From: Acidobacteriota bacterium
Lineage (GTDB): Bacteria; Acidobacteriota; Vicinamibacteria; Marinacidobacterales; Marinacidobacteraceae
Reading direction: 5' to 3'
Assembly (NCBI GenBank): GCA_009840635.1
Contig: VXNL01000063.1
Coordinates: 1-64,000 of the forward strand
Length of the DNA: 64,000 bases
Numbering within the stretch: the stretch's first letter is position 1; each line of letters begins with the position of its first letter. This document shows positions 37,018 to 46,648 of the stretch, piece after piece. The notes under the pieces are model-generated. The model was not told the origin of the DNA. It did not search any database and saw only the letters and a program-made list of their open reading frames with translations. The translations under genes were made by a program, and so were the position numbers.

Positions 37018-37044
37018 CAGATCCGGGTTTGGTCTCCTGGCGCC

Positions 37045-37674
37045 TCAGGCGGCTACCGCGTCCGCGGCCTGGGCCTCGCTCGCCAGCGTTCCCGCCAGCG
37101 TGAACGTCTCCCGCGCGGCGCGGACCGCCGCCTCGGGGTCGGAAAGCGTCGCACCGATCCTGTCGATAGCGCTCCGGAACTCCTTCCAGCGGGCCCGCTG
37201 ACCCTGACCGTAGGGATCGAAGTAACGCAGGCAACCGGCCAGCTCCGGACGGTTTTCCACAAGTGCGCGCCGGATGAAACGGTTGCCGTTCATCGAGCCC
37301 TCGATCACGTAGAAGGCCGCGAGAGTCGCTTCCGGAGTCCAGCGCGCGCCGCCCAACGCACCGGCGAACTCCATGACCGCCCGGGAGGGCCGTTCCTGAG
37401 ATTCGCCGCCGAGTTCCTCCAGATCGTGGGCCAGCCTCCCGGCGTGGCCACCCATGGCCTGGGCGAAGTCCCGCCAGTCCGGCCCCCGGGCGAGGAGGCG
37501 CGCGTGGATCAGGCGGACGAGATCGAGCATCGCGGACTGGTGCGCGACGAGCGCCGTGCGCGAAACCTCGCCCCGGACCAGGCCGCGCTGGAAGACGTGG
37601 TTCTCCGCCGCGGCGTGCTGGTCGGCGGTCCCCGCCTTGAGGCGATCCGCGAGTCCTCCGGTCATGGCCGACAA
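37045..37674 (-). CDS. Heme oxygenase-like protein
   Basis: A 209-residue all-helical protein of the heme-oxygenase superfamily. A candidate proximal heme ligand is His20 in GTADQHAAAE, and the distal-helix glycine-rich signature reads 'FYVIEGSMNGNRFI' (family YVLEGSxLGG). Expected reaction: opening heme to biliverdin, CO and iron. Neighbouring genes for CutA and a ferritin-like iron transporter fit a metal-handling role. An internal ATG three codons in (37665) is an equal alternative start. Confidence 0.75.
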   Translation of the reverse strand: MSAMTGGLADRLKAGTADQHAAAENHVFQRGLVRGEVSRTALVAHQSAMLDLVRLIHARLLARGPDWRDFAQAMGGHAGRLAHDLEELGGESQERPSRAVMEFAGALGGARWTPEATLAAFYVIEGSMNGNRFIRRALVENRPELAGCLRYFDPYGQGQRARWKEFRSAIDRIGATLSDPEAAVRAARETFTLAGTLASEAQAADAVAA

Positions 37675-37681
37675 CTCGTGG

Positions 37682-37834
37682 CTACCGCGTCAGGGCCCAC
37701 GCCCCGGCCGCAATCACGCCGAGCCAGACGAGGCCCTTGATCAGGAAGAAGAGGAACGCCGCGCCGGCGATCTTCTTGACGACGGGGCGATTCGCGCCGG
37801 GAAGACGTTGCCAGAAACTGGTATTGGACCTCAT
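37682..37834 (-). CDS. Small single-pass membrane protein
   Basis: A 50-residue protein from the ATG at 37834, with a basic N-terminus (RLPGANRPVVKKI) and one membrane helix (AFLFFLIKGLVWLGVIAAGAW). It sits 7 nt before the heme oxygenase gene on the same strand. Similar small proteins are common and uncharacterised. Its coding nature rests on the clean TM segment and tight gene spacing; there is no strong SD. Confidence 0.55.
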   Translation of the reverse strand: MRSNTSFWQRLPGANRPVVKKIAGAAFLFFLIKGLVWLGVIAAGAWALTR

Positions 37835-37877
37835 CTTCGTGCGAGCAGGATAGGAAGGAACGAAAGTGCCGTCAAGG

Positions 37878-39398
37878 CTACTCCGGGACGCGCCGGAACC
37901 TCGTTTCGCCGAGCGAAAGGCCGGCGGGATTCCCCGCGGAATCGAGGTCAAAGGTCACCAGCAACTCGCCGCGCCAGCGGGCGTCCCAGGCTACCCGGAA
38001 GGTCTCGTGGCTCCAGTGGGTGAGCGGCCCCTGAAGACCCGGGCCGTACTCGAGGCGGATGCCTTCCTCCCCGGCGCGGACCACCATCTCGCCTCCCACC
38101 TCGTGGCGGTAGGTCCCGGCGTACGCGGACGGCTCGACGTGGGACCGGGAGCCCTCCACCCGCGCCGCCTGCAGCGCGGCGAGCGCCTTCTCCTGCGCTT
38201 CGGCCAGGCCGACGTAGAGCTCCTTCAGCTCCGCGCTCCAGTCCCGGAACGGCTGTCCGAGCAGGGCGTCGAGGCCCCGCAGCATCAGCGCGTGCCGCAC
38301 CTCCACGTGATCGCGGTTGCCGAGGACATAGACGCCGATCCCCTCGTCCCGGATCAGGCCGGCGATGGCCACCATCCCGTCGATGCTCCCGGTGTGGAAG
38401 TCGAGAGCCTCTCCGTCGTAGTCCTGCTGGAACCAGCCGAGGCCGTAGGTCACCCACTTGGGCTTCGTCAGTTGCTGGGTCGGGTAGAAACCGGCCCGGT
38501 CCACCAGCGCCTGGGGGCGGAACATCTCCTCGACCACCGCTTCGCTGAGAATCCGCGTGCCGTCGGCCGCCACTCCGGACGCGAGGAGCATGCGCAGCCA
38601 GAGCGACATCTCGCGGACGGAACTCCAGACCGATCCCGCCGCGGCGACCGAATCCACCGGCGCGTTCTCGATCACCACCGTCTCGCCGTCCACCACGTGG
38701 TGGGGCGAGGCGACGTTGCCGCGGCCCCGGGTGAGGGCGAGCAGGGGCACCGTTCGCTCCATCCCCAGCCGGTCGAAGATGCGCGAGTCCACGAAGTCAT
38801 GCCACGGCATCCCGGAGACGCGCTTCACGACCTCGCCGGCGGTCGCGTACATCACGTTCTGGTAGATGAACCCGGCCCGCATCGAGTAGGCGGGCTCGAC
38901 GTGGCGGAGCCGCGACAGCATCTCGTCCATGTCGGTGTCCTGGCCGTACCAGAAGAGATCGGTGTTCGGCAGCCCGCCGCGGTGGGTCAGGAGGTCGCGC
39001 ACGGTCATCGCCTCGCTGACCCAGGGATCGTCAACCTCGAACTCGGGGATGTGCCGGCGCACCGGATCGTCCCAGGCCAGCTTCCCCTCATCCACGAGGA
39101 TGCCGAGCGTCGCCGCGGTCATCGCCTTTGTGGTCGAGCCGACCGAGAACAGGGTGTCGGGGTCTACCGCGTCGGGCTTGCCGAGTTCGAGGACGCCGTA
39201 ACCGCGAGCGAACAACAGTTCCTGCCCCCGGACGACGGCGACCGCGAGACCGGTGGCGTCCCAGTCGGCGACCGCCTGCTCGACGTAGGCGTGGAACTCC
39301 CCGGCGTCGAACTCCTGGAACGCCGAAACGGGAGCCGACCACAGCACCGCCGCGAGCAGCAGGGCCGCCGCACGCCGGAAGCTTGCGCCGCCGTTCAC
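37878..39398 (-). CDS. Exported serine hydrolase (beta-lactamase / DD-peptidase fold)
   Basis: A 506-residue class C-type serine hydrolase. The SxxK motif is in FSVGSTTKAMT, a YxN-like motif in FIYQNVMY, and an HxG-like motif in FHTGSIDG. A signal peptide ends in APVSAFQ. The GTG start at 39398 overlaps the previous gene's stop by 4 nt (GTGA); a GTG four codons earlier is possible. The C-terminal 100 residues form a beta-rich DUF3471-like domain. Likely an envelope esterase or peptidase rather than a true beta-lactamase. Confidence 0.85.
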   Translation of the reverse strand: MNGGASFRRAAALLLAAVLWSAPVSAFQEFDAGEFHAYVEQAVADWDATGLAVAVVRGQELLFARGYGVLELGKPDAVDPDTLFSVGSTTKAMTAATLGILVDEGKLAWDDPVRRHIPEFEVDDPWVSEAMTVRDLLTHRGGLPNTDLFWYGQDTDMDEMLSRLRHVEPAYSMRAGFIYQNVMYATAGEVVKRVSGMPWHDFVDSRIFDRLGMERTVPLLALTRGRGNVASPHHVVDGETVVIENAPVDSVAAAGSVWSSVREMSLWLRMLLASGVAADGTRILSEAVVEEMFRPQALVDRAGFYPTQQLTKPKWVTYGLGWFQQDYDGEALDFHTGSIDGMVAIAGLIRDEGIGVYVLGNRDHVEVRHALMLRGLDALLGQPFRDWSAELKELYVGLAEAQEKALAALQAARVEGSRSHVEPSAYAGTYRHEVGGEMVVRAGEEGIRLEYGPGLQGPLTHWSHETFRVAWDARWRGELLVTFDLDSAGNPAGLSLGETRFRRVPE

Positions 39399-40279
39399 GA
39401 AGTGCTGCACCCCTCCTCGTGAGGCAGCAGGGAACGGGCGAGGATCTGGTGAAGGGCGCCGTGGTAGTCCCACCGCGTTCCATGGTCGGCGTCCGCGAAA
39501 ATCTCGAGGAGACCCGCGGCAACCTGTCCCCCGTACACCCGGCACTCGAAGCCCTCCGCATCCTCGTCCCCGGGCGGCGGGTCCGGAAGCGGCCAGGGCC
39601 GCTCGTTCAGCACCGACGGCTCGGGAGGCATGGGACCCTCGCTGACATACACCTGCACGCGTTCGCCGAGGTAGACCTCGGCCTCGGTGTCGGCGGTGGC
39701 CTCGTCGAGGCGCTGCATCAGTTCGCGGACCGCGATCACCCGGGGATCGGTGTGCGATATCGAGCCCAGGGCCTCGATGCGGAGCAGATGCGAGCCCTGC
39801 CGGTCGCGAAGCACCACCTCGTAGGTCGGCGCGTCCGCGATCACGGGGCCCGTGGTGGGCTGGGGAATGTTCACCTCGCCGAGCTGGGAGATTCCGGTCG
39901 CCGCGGTCGCCTCGATGATCGCCGCCAGGTCCTCCGCCAAGAGCTGTCCCACCTGGATGTTCGGCAGCAGCGGGCCGGGAAAGATCTGGATGGTCGGCCC
40001 CTCGTGGTAGAGCTCGCCTCCGACGGTCACCGCGTAGCGGGGCGGCCGTCCCAGCGAGTACTCGATGGGAACGAAACCCGGTCCCTCCCAGACCTCCAGA
40101 AAGACGTGTTCGGGATCGTCGGGAAGATCGAGCGTTTCCGGCGGCGGACCGACCGGGGGCGGCTCCGGAGGCGGCGGGGCCGTGGGGGCGGGAGCGTCGT
40201 CCGTTCCGCATCCCGCACCGAGCGTCAGCGCGACCGTGAGACTGGCGAGCGTTGCGGTCGGGGCCAGTCTTCTCAACAT
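39395..40279 (-). CDS. Lipoprotein of unknown function
   Basis: A 294-residue protein. The start at 40279 gives a leader ending in a lipobox (LTLGAGC), then a Pro-rich linker (TAPPPPEPPPVGPPPE) and a mixed alpha/beta domain without recognised motifs ('YEVVLRDRQGSHLLRIEALG', 'YGGQVAAGLLEIFADADHG'). It is cotranscribed with the serine hydrolase through a 4-nt overlap, so the two may act together at the envelope. Confidence 0.7.
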   Translation of the reverse strand: MLRRLAPTATLASLTVALTLGAGCGTDDAPAPTAPPPPEPPPVGPPPETLDLPDDPEHVFLEVWEGPGFVPIEYSLGRPPRYAVTVGGELYHEGPTIQIFPGPLLPNIQVGQLLAEDLAAIIEATAATGISQLGEVNIPQPTTGPVIADAPTYEVVLRDRQGSHLLRIEALGSISHTDPRVIAVRELMQRLDEATADTEAEVYLGERVQVYVSEGPMPPEPSVLNERPWPLPDPPPGDEDAEGFECRVYGGQVAAGLLEIFADADHGTRWDYHGALHQILARSLLPHEEGCSTS

Positions 40280-40295
40280 CACCGCCGCCGGAAGA

Positions 40296-41399
40296 TCAGC
40301 CGCCGAGGCTTGCCCGGACGGCGAGTCCGAGACCGTAGAGGACACCCGAGAGCGCGAGCCCCACCGACGCCAGCCGGAGACCGCTGCGAACGCCGGAACG
40401 TCCCGTGAACAGGCTCGTCGCGGCCCCCGACACGAAGAGCGCCACGCCGCTCAGGGCGACCGCTCCCAGCAGTGCGGGGCCGCTGCCCAGACCAAGCGCC
40501 GGGAGGAGTGCAAGAGGAAGCAATGGAACCAGCGCTCCGCCGCCGAAACAGAGCAGCGACGCCAGCGCCGACGCCCAGGGCGAACCGAGATCGTCCGGGT
40601 TCAGGCCGAGTTCCTCGCGTGTCAGCACGTCGAGCGCCCGGGCGGGCTCGCTGATCAAGCGCTTGCCGAGGTCGCGGGCGGCTTCGCGCTCGAGGCCGCG
40701 CGCCTCGAAGATCATGGCCAGCTCCTCGGCCTCGTCGTCCGGGTAGAGCCGCAGTTCCTCTTCCTCGAGAGCGATCTGCCGCTCGTAGAGTTCGATCCGC
40801 GACCGCACGCCGAGGTACTCCCCGGTGGCCATCGAAACCGCGCCCGCCACCATTCCGGCGGCGCCGATGAGGAGCGCCGTGCCCGGCGACGCGCCGGCGC
40901 CGCTCGCCGCCAGGATGAGGGCGGTGTTCGACACCAGCCCGTCGTTCGCCCCGAAGATCGCGGCATGGAGCGCGACCGCACCGCGCGTGTAAAGGTGGCG
41001 CTGCTCCTCGCCGAGGAGGTGGTCGCGGGACTCCGCGCGGACGCTCGAACCGGCCTCCTGCGCAATGAGCACCTCAAGGCTGGAGGGCGCCGCCCGGTAA
41101 ACGGATAGGCCGCGCACCTTCAGCGCGGCGAGCGCGGGCAGCAGGGAGCGCGGGCCGATGCGCCGGATAAGCGTTCCCACGAGCCGCACCCGAAAGGGCG
41201 CCTCGTAGGGGCCCGGAGGCGCGCCGCCCGCCTCCTCGATTGCCTTGACCCACGCCTTGCTCTGTTCCAGCGCGTCCGCGGAGAGCGCTTCGAAAAGGCG
41301 CTTGTTCTCTCCGCTCTCGACCTCGGCGAGCACCAGGTACAGCCAGGCCGCCTGGACCTCGCTCTCCCAACTGTCGAGCAGAGAGGCCGTGTCGGCCAT
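40296..41399 (-). CDS. Ferritin-like domain plus VIT1/CCC1 iron/manganese transporter
   Basis: A 367-residue membrane protein. Residues about 5-140 are a rubrerythrin/ferritin-like helical domain (ESEVQAAWLYLVLAEVESG, ending EEQRHLYTRG). Residues about 145-367 are a VIT1/CCC1-type transporter with the signature 'HAAIFGANDGLVSNTALIL', the membrane-proximal Glu-rich helix (RQIALEEEELRLYPDDEAEE), and five hydrophobic segments. The family exports iron or manganese from the cytoplasm. The start at 41399 has GGGAG upstream. Its neighbours include heme oxygenase and CutA. Confidence 0.88.
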   Translation of the reverse strand: MADTASLLDSWESEVQAAWLYLVLAEVESGENKRLFEALSADALEQSKAWVKAIEEAGGAPPGPYEAPFRVRLVGTLIRRIGPRSLLPALAALKVRGLSVYRAAPSSLEVLIAQEAGSSVRAESRDHLLGEEQRHLYTRGAVALHAAIFGANDGLVSNTALILAASGAGASPGTALLIGAAGMVAGAVSMATGEYLGVRSRIELYERQIALEEEELRLYPDDEAEELAMIFEARGLEREAARDLGKRLISEPARALDVLTREELGLNPDDLGSPWASALASLLCFGGGALVPLLPLALLPALGLGSGPALLGAVALSGVALFVSGAATSLFTGRSGVRSGLRLASVGLALSGVLYGLGLAVRASLGG

Positions 41400-41442
41400 C
41401 AGTGGTCCCGGTCTCCCGGGAGGTGCGCTCGATACATCGGCC

Positions 41443-43179
41443 TCATGGCAGTCCGGGCAGGGTACCCGAAGGAGGAGCGACGCCGGCCGGCGCTCCCGGA
41501 ATCCGCATCCGGTAGAGCGGCAGGGCGTCCACCAGGCGCACGATCTCCGCCTCGACGTCGCGGAAGCCGGTGCCCCCCACTCCACCGAATTCGGCTTCCA
41601 GCCGGGCGGCGCTGAGCCCTTCGGGAAGCCCGGCGCCGGTCGGCGCGAGGTCGTCTTCCCGGACGCCGTTGGCGAGCCGCACCTGCATCCAGCGAGCCCG
41701 CGCCACGTCGCCGGTCGCGGCGAGGCCGAAGCGGGTCCCCGCCTCGTCCATCAACAGGTCGGCGAACGAAAAACCGGTCCCGCCCTCCGCCGCATCGAGT
41801 TGCTCCTTCAGGAGTCCGGCCCCGCCCGAGACGCCGTCGGGCGCCACCTGCACGATGCCGGCGCTCAGGAAGAAATGGCGCGCCCAGTCGCGCCGCCCGT
41901 GCAGGCTGAGCGGAAGGCGGTCCAGGAGTCCTCGCGCTTCCTCCCCGCCGCCCGGCACACGTGCCAGGTCGAGCAGCGACGAATGCCCGAACGCGCCCCC
42001 GAGGGCCAGCAGGGCAGCGCGGTTCTCGGCCAACGCGTCGCCTCCCACCGAACGGACGGCGGCGAGCGCGAACGTGCGCCGCAGCACGGCCGAGGTCCGG
42101 TCCGGCTGCTCCCGGAGGAGGTCGGCGTCCCGGGCCAGCAGCGTCAGGTAACCGCCCACCCGCGAGTGGATGCCGGCGCCCGTGTCCTCCCGCTCCCGCC
42201 AGCGCACCACGATCGTCGAATCCGCGACCCGGACCTCATCGAACGGCGCCAACAGCGCGGACACCGCGGTGTTCCGGCGCAGCCAGCGCGAGAGGACCCG
42301 GGACGAGGACCGAACGAGCACGGGCGGCGCCTCGATGCCTCCAACCCGGACGGACCGGAACGCCGCCCGGAACTCGCCGTCCTCGACGGCCGGCTGCGCG
42401 GTCGCCGCGACGTTCAGGAAGCGCGTGCCCAGCACGGGAACCGCAACCGGCATGGAGCCGGCGATTTCCATCGCCTCGCCCGCCGGGGCCGCGTGGAGCC
42501 GGACGCCCGGGTCCACGCCCACGGCGGCGAGCGCCAGGCGAAAGCCGGCGGCGAAGGTGGCCGCGTTCAGCGTCGCCCGCGAACCGGGCGCTCCGTCCCG
42601 ATAGAAGTCGGCGAAGGCGTCGCGATACTGGCCGTCCGGCGATCCGGGCGCGCCGATGGGATCCGTTACCGCAACCCGGTCGGTGATCAGCAGGAGCAAC
42701 ACGGCGACGCTCGCGAGGAGGACCGCGGCGATGGCGACCAGCACCGGAATGAGGACCAGCGCCGAGCCCGGTCCCCGCGCGATGACGGCGCCGAACAGCG
42801 CGCCGACGAACATCCCGGTCAGCGGCGCGAGCAGCGTGGCCACTTCGGGAAAGACAAAGGTTTCGAACACCAACCAGGGAGCGGCGTCCGGAGCCGCGAC
42901 GACGAGCGCGGTCAGGACCGTTCCGATCAGGAGCGAGGGGAGCAGAACCAGGAAGAAACCGGTGAGGACGCCTCGCACCCGGGGGAGCACCAATGGGATG
43001 AGGATCCCGATGGGAAGGAACCAGAGGCCCTGCCGGGAGAGCCCGTAAGCGAGCGAGCCGAAGTCTGATCCGGGGAACGAACCGTCGGGCCCGTAGGCGG
43101 CGGCGAACCAGCCGTAAGCCAGAAGAGCGACGGCCGCCAGGAGATTCCGGGACCCGATCCGGGAGCGCTCTTCGCTCAT
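41443..43179 (-). CDS. Membrane protein with C-terminal HFFxSA-type domain
   Basis: A 578-residue protein with about six TM helices in the first 170 residues, then a long soluble part. The C-terminal third contains 'RRDWARHFFLSAGIVQVAP' and 'GGTGFSFADLLMDEAG', a pattern I have seen in uncharacterised bacterial envelope proteins but cannot tie to a function. Its ATG follows directly on the stop of the BNR gene (TGATG, one-base overlap), so translation is coupled. Confidence 0.75.
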   Translation of the reverse strand: MSEERSRIGSRNLLAAVALLAYGWFAAAYGPDGSFPGSDFGSLAYGLSRQGLWFLPIGILIPLVLPRVRGVLTGFFLVLLPSLLIGTVLTALVVAAPDAAPWLVFETFVFPEVATLLAPLTGMFVGALFGAVIARGPGSALVLIPVLVAIAAVLLASVAVLLLLITDRVAVTDPIGAPGSPDGQYRDAFADFYRDGAPGSRATLNAATFAAGFRLALAAVGVDPGVRLHAAPAGEAMEIAGSMPVAVPVLGTRFLNVAATAQPAVEDGEFRAAFRSVRVGGIEAPPVLVRSSSRVLSRWLRRNTAVSALLAPFDEVRVADSTIVVRWREREDTGAGIHSRVGGYLTLLARDADLLREQPDRTSAVLRRTFALAAVRSVGGDALAENRAALLALGGAFGHSSLLDLARVPGGGEEARGLLDRLPLSLHGRRDWARHFFLSAGIVQVAPDGVSGGAGLLKEQLDAAEGGTGFSFADLLMDEAGTRFGLAATGDVARARWMQVRLANGVREDDLAPTGAGLPEGLSAARLEAEFGGVGGTGFRDVEAEIVRLVDALPLYRMRIPGAPAGVAPPSGTLPGLP

Positions 43180-46100
43180 CAATCCGGACCGCCGTCCCCC
43201 CCGCGCGCGTCGGCGAGCGCCCTCCAGAAGGGCGGGAGCTGCTCGTCCATCAACCGCCGGTATTCCCCGCGGGCCGTCTCGAAGCGCTCCGTGAGAATGC
43301 CGTGAATCTCGCGCTGCTGGTCGGTGGGCGCGAAGTCGGCGCCGTCCCAGCCGGCGTCGTTCGCGAGGGCGCCGAGTCGGCCGTAGAGCCGCATCGGCGC
43401 ACGGAAGGCGTCCTCGCGGGCGCCGGTGAGCCCGACATCGAAGAAACGCCCCTCGATGGCGATCGCCGTCCCCGCGATCTCGCCGGCGCTCTCGAGCAGC
43501 GCGGTGAACCGCTTGTCCCCGGCGTGTCGCTCCCGGAGCCCCTCGATCTCGCGGCGCACCCATTCGAGCTCATCCACCATCTCCGCCAACTCGTTGAGCT
43601 GCGCGTGGATGGCGTTCAGGAATGCGTACTTCTCCCGGATGTCGTCGGCGGTGGCGGCGGATGAGGGGTCGACTTCCACGCGCAGGGTGGTTTCCGCGGT
43701 GTGTTCCCCCACCGTAACCCGCGCGGTGTAGGTCCCCGGGGGTTGGAGCAGCCCGCGGTAGCCGGGGAAGATGTCGAGGTCCCAGGTGCGGATCCGGCGC
43801 TGGCCGTCCTCGCCCATTTCCACCCAGTCCCGGTCGGGGGGCCGGGTGCGGAGGGTCGCCCGGTCGGGAGTCTCGCCACGGAGGTCCCAGTACGAGCGCG
43901 ACAGGCCGGCGGCGGCGGGTCCGCGAAGCGTTCGCACCGTCTCCCCCGCGGCGTTCACGATCGCGATCTCAACCCGGCCGGAAGCCGCGTCCTCGTCGAG
44001 CCACCAGGAGACGGGAGCGCCGTAGGGGGCGTTCTGCCCGGTCACCAGGCTGCCCGGCTCCGACTTGATGCTCTGTCGCGGCAGGAACCTCCAGACGGTC
44101 GGCGAATCGAAGACCCGCAGCGGATCGTCCGAAGCGTCGGCGAGCGCCCGCAGCGGACCGATGCCGTCCAGAATGTAGAACCCGCGGCCGTAGGTCGCGA
44201 CCACCAGGTCCTGGAAGCGCTCCTGAATCACGATTCCGTAGATCGGGGCGGGCGGCATGTCGAGCTGGAGCGAGAACCAGGACTCGCCGTCGTTGAGGCT
44301 CGCCCAAACCTTGTTGTCGGTGCCGGCGAAGAGCAGCCCGGCCCGCTCCGGGTCCTCCCGCACCACGTGGACGAACGAGAACGGGGACTCGGGAATTCCG
44401 CCGCCGATCCGCTCCCAGCTCTCCCCGAGGTCCCGGGTGCGGTAGATGTGCGGCCGGAAATCCCCTGATTGGTGCCAGCTCACCGCCAGATAAGCGGTCT
44501 CGGGATCGTGGTGCGAGGGCTCGATGAACTTGATCCAGGCGTCCTGGTCGAGCCCCGGCACGTTCCCGCTGCGGTCGAGCCAGTTCTCCCCGCCGTCGGT
44601 CGTGACGTGGACCTTCCCGTCCACGCTGCCGGCCCAGAGCTGGCCGGCCCGAAGCGGCGACTCGGCCAGCGCGAAGAGCACCGAACCGTCGAAGGTGTAG
44701 AGGTTGTCGATCGTGATGCCGCCGGAGTCCTGCTGGCGCGACTTGTCGTTCGTGGTGAGGTCGGGGCTGATGGTCTCCCAGGACTGGCCCCGGTTCGTGG
44801 TCCGGTGGACGAACTGGCTTCCCACCCAGGTGGTCCCCGGTTCGTGGCGCGACAGGACCATCGGGAAGTTCCAGTGCCAGCGCACCTTCAGGTCGGCGGG
44901 CGCCCAGCCGTAACCCGCTTCCGGCCAGACCCGGACGTCGCGGACGTGCCCGGTGCGATCGTCGTAGATCTCCAGCCCGCCGTCGTAGCAGCCCGACCAG
45001 ACCACGTTGTCGTCGTGGGGCTCCGGGGTCGCCCAGCCGCTCTCGCAGCCCCCGACCCCGTGCCAGAGGCCGAGCGGGATCCCCCCGCCGGGCGTGCGGC
45101 TCGGTCCCCGGTAGGAGTAGCCGTCCTGGCGGTTTCCGTAGACCCGGTAAGGGATCCGGTCGTCCACCGTGACGTGATACATCTGGGCGACCGGGGGCAC
45201 CACCCGGCGCCAGCTCTCGCCGCGGTTCTCGGAGATGCTGCCGCCCCCGTCGTGTCCGACCAGGATGCGCTCCGGCATCCAGGGGTCGACCCAGACGTCG
45301 TGGTTGTCGCCGCCGGCGCGGTAGGAGGTCTCGATGAGGGTGCGGCCGCCGTCCACGGTGGTGCTGAAGAGAACCGAGGCGAAATAGACGCGGTTGGCGT
45401 CCTCGGAATCCACGGCGATCCTGACGTAGTAGGGCGCCCGTTCGGCGAGATCGTGGTGGGTCATCATGAGCCGCCAGGAATCGCCGCCGTCGTCCGAGCG
45501 ATAGAAGCCCGGGCTCACGTCCTCGATCAGGGCGTACCAGCGGTCGGGATCGCTGGGGGCGATGGCGACCGCCACCTTGCCGATGGGATGCCCCTCCCCG
45601 CCGGGGAGCCCCCGGCCGCCGCCATCGTCGGTTTTCTCACCCGAAATCCGTTCCCACGAGTCGCCTCCGTCACCCGAGCGGTAGAGCCCGCTGCCCGGCC
45701 CGCCGCTCCGCAGGCCGCCGGTGTCGATCCGGAGCTGCCACATCCCGGCGAGGAGAAGCTCGGGATGGCGGAGATCCATGGCGAGGTCGGAGCATCCGGT
45801 GTTCTCGTCCACGTGGAGGACGAGCTCCCAGTTGGCGCCGCCGTCCCGCGTCCGATAGACACCGCGCTCCGGCTGCGGCGCGTAGGAATGGCCGAGCGCG
45901 CAGGCGTAGACGAGGTTCGGATCCTCCGGGTGGACAAGGATCCGGGCGATGCGGCCGGTCGCCTCGAGGCCCCGGTGGTGGAACGACCGCCCGCCGTCGG
46001 TGGAGCGGTAGATGCCGTTCCCCATCGCGAGCGCCGGCCGGATGATGAAGGTCTCGCCGGTCCCGGCCCACACCTGGCCGGGATGGGACGGTGAAACGGC

Positions 46101-46397
46101 GAGCGCGCTGATCGAAGCCGCCTCCTGGTCGTCGAAGACCGGCTCCCAGGTGACGCCCCGGTCGCTGGTCTTCCAGATCCCTCCGGACGCGGCGCCGAAG
46201 TAGATGACGTCGGGGTTGCCCCACTCGCCAACGGCGGCGCTCAGCCGGTTCCCGTCGGGCCCGATGGTGCGCCACTGGAGACCGCCAAGCTGCGAGGGAT
46301 CGATCGTGAGCGTCTGTGCGACCGCGGCTCCCGAGAGGATCAGCAGGAATCCGGAAACCAGATGGAATGTGAAACAGGCGGAGAGTCGGTCCAGCAT
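43179..46397 (-). CDS. BNR/sortilin (VPS10)-like exported protein
   Basis: A 1072-residue secreted protein. A signal peptide (FHLVSGFLLILSGAAVAQ) is followed by repeated BNR/Asp-box blades forming beta-propellers: GGIWKTSDRGVTWEP, GIYRSTDGGRSFHH, GVYRTRDGGANWEL, GLYRSGDGGDSWER, GFYRSDDGGDSWRL, HRTTNRGQSWET and HVTTDGGENWLD. A C-terminal Ig-like and helical part (about 800-1072) ends the protein. Large sortilin-like proteins of this design are abundant in Acidobacteriota and often annotated as glycosyl hydrolases, but sialidase residues are not evident. Confidence 0.85.
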   Translation of the reverse strand: MLDRLSACFTFHLVSGFLLILSGAAVAQTLTIDPSQLGGLQWRTIGPDGNRLSAAVGEWGNPDVIYFGAASGGIWKTSDRGVTWEPVFDDQEAASISALAVSPSHPGQVWAGTGETFIIRPALAMGNGIYRSTDGGRSFHHRGLEATGRIARILVHPEDPNLVYACALGHSYAPQPERGVYRTRDGGANWELVLHVDENTGCSDLAMDLRHPELLLAGMWQLRIDTGGLRSGGPGSGLYRSGDGGDSWERISGEKTDDGGGRGLPGGEGHPIGKVAVAIAPSDPDRWYALIEDVSPGFYRSDDGGDSWRLMMTHHDLAERAPYYVRIAVDSEDANRVYFASVLFSTTVDGGRTLIETSYRAGGDNHDVWVDPWMPERILVGHDGGGSISENRGESWRRVVPPVAQMYHVTVDDRIPYRVYGNRQDGYSYRGPSRTPGGGIPLGLWHGVGGCESGWATPEPHDDNVVWSGCYDGGLEIYDDRTGHVRDVRVWPEAGYGWAPADLKVRWHWNFPMVLSRHEPGTTWVGSQFVHRTTNRGQSWETISPDLTTNDKSRQQDSGGITIDNLYTFDGSVLFALAESPLRAGQLWAGSVDGKVHVTTDGGENWLDRSGNVPGLDQDAWIKFIEPSHHDPETAYLAVSWHQSGDFRPHIYRTRDLGESWERIGGGIPESPFSFVHVVREDPERAGLLFAGTDNKVWASLNDGESWFSLQLDMPPAPIYGIVIQERFQDLVVATYGRGFYILDGIGPLRALADASDDPLRVFDSPTVWRFLPRQSIKSEPGSLVTGQNAPYGAPVSWWLDEDAASGRVEIAIVNAAGETVRTLRGPAAAGLSRSYWDLRGETPDRATLRTRPPDRDWVEMGEDGQRRIRTWDLDIFPGYRGLLQPPGTYTARVTVGEHTAETTLRVEVDPSSAATADDIREKYAFLNAIHAQLNELAEMVDELEWVRREIEGLRERHAGDKRFTALLESAGEIAGTAIAIEGRFFDVGLTGAREDAFRAPMRLYGRLGALANDAGWDGADFAPTDQQREIHGILTERFETARGEYRRLMDEQLPPFWRALADARGGDGGPD

Positions 46398-46410
46398 GTT
46401 GGGGGGACGT

Positions 46411-46506
46411 TAGCAGCCGGTGGCGAAACCCACGCGGCCTTCGACGGGCCCACGCTTCCCGGTTGAACTGCGCCGGTGACAGGCGTTCTGCGCTGCGTTT
46501 CGGTCG
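46411..46506 (+). repeat. Left-end partial copy of the fold-back repeat
   Basis: Starts with TAGCAGCCGGTGGCGAAACC, close to the left terminal repeat of the complete element at 52600, and runs on with the same order of segments (CACGCGGCC, CTTCCCGGTTGAAC, GCTGCGTTTCGGTCGG). The right half is absent. It begins 14 nt upstream of the minus-strand BNR gene start, in its presumed promoter area. No gene was found in 46398-46648. Confidence 0.6.
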
Positions 46507-46648
46507 GCACGGCGGGCCGGGCCCGTGGATGACGTGCCGTTGTCCGCCTTCGGCGAACGAGGTCCGGAAACGTCGTGTCCGCCAGAGCGAAACGAGCTTT
46601 ACAGTAAACACTCCTGACCGGTACACTAGCCGGTTCGATTCGGCAGCA

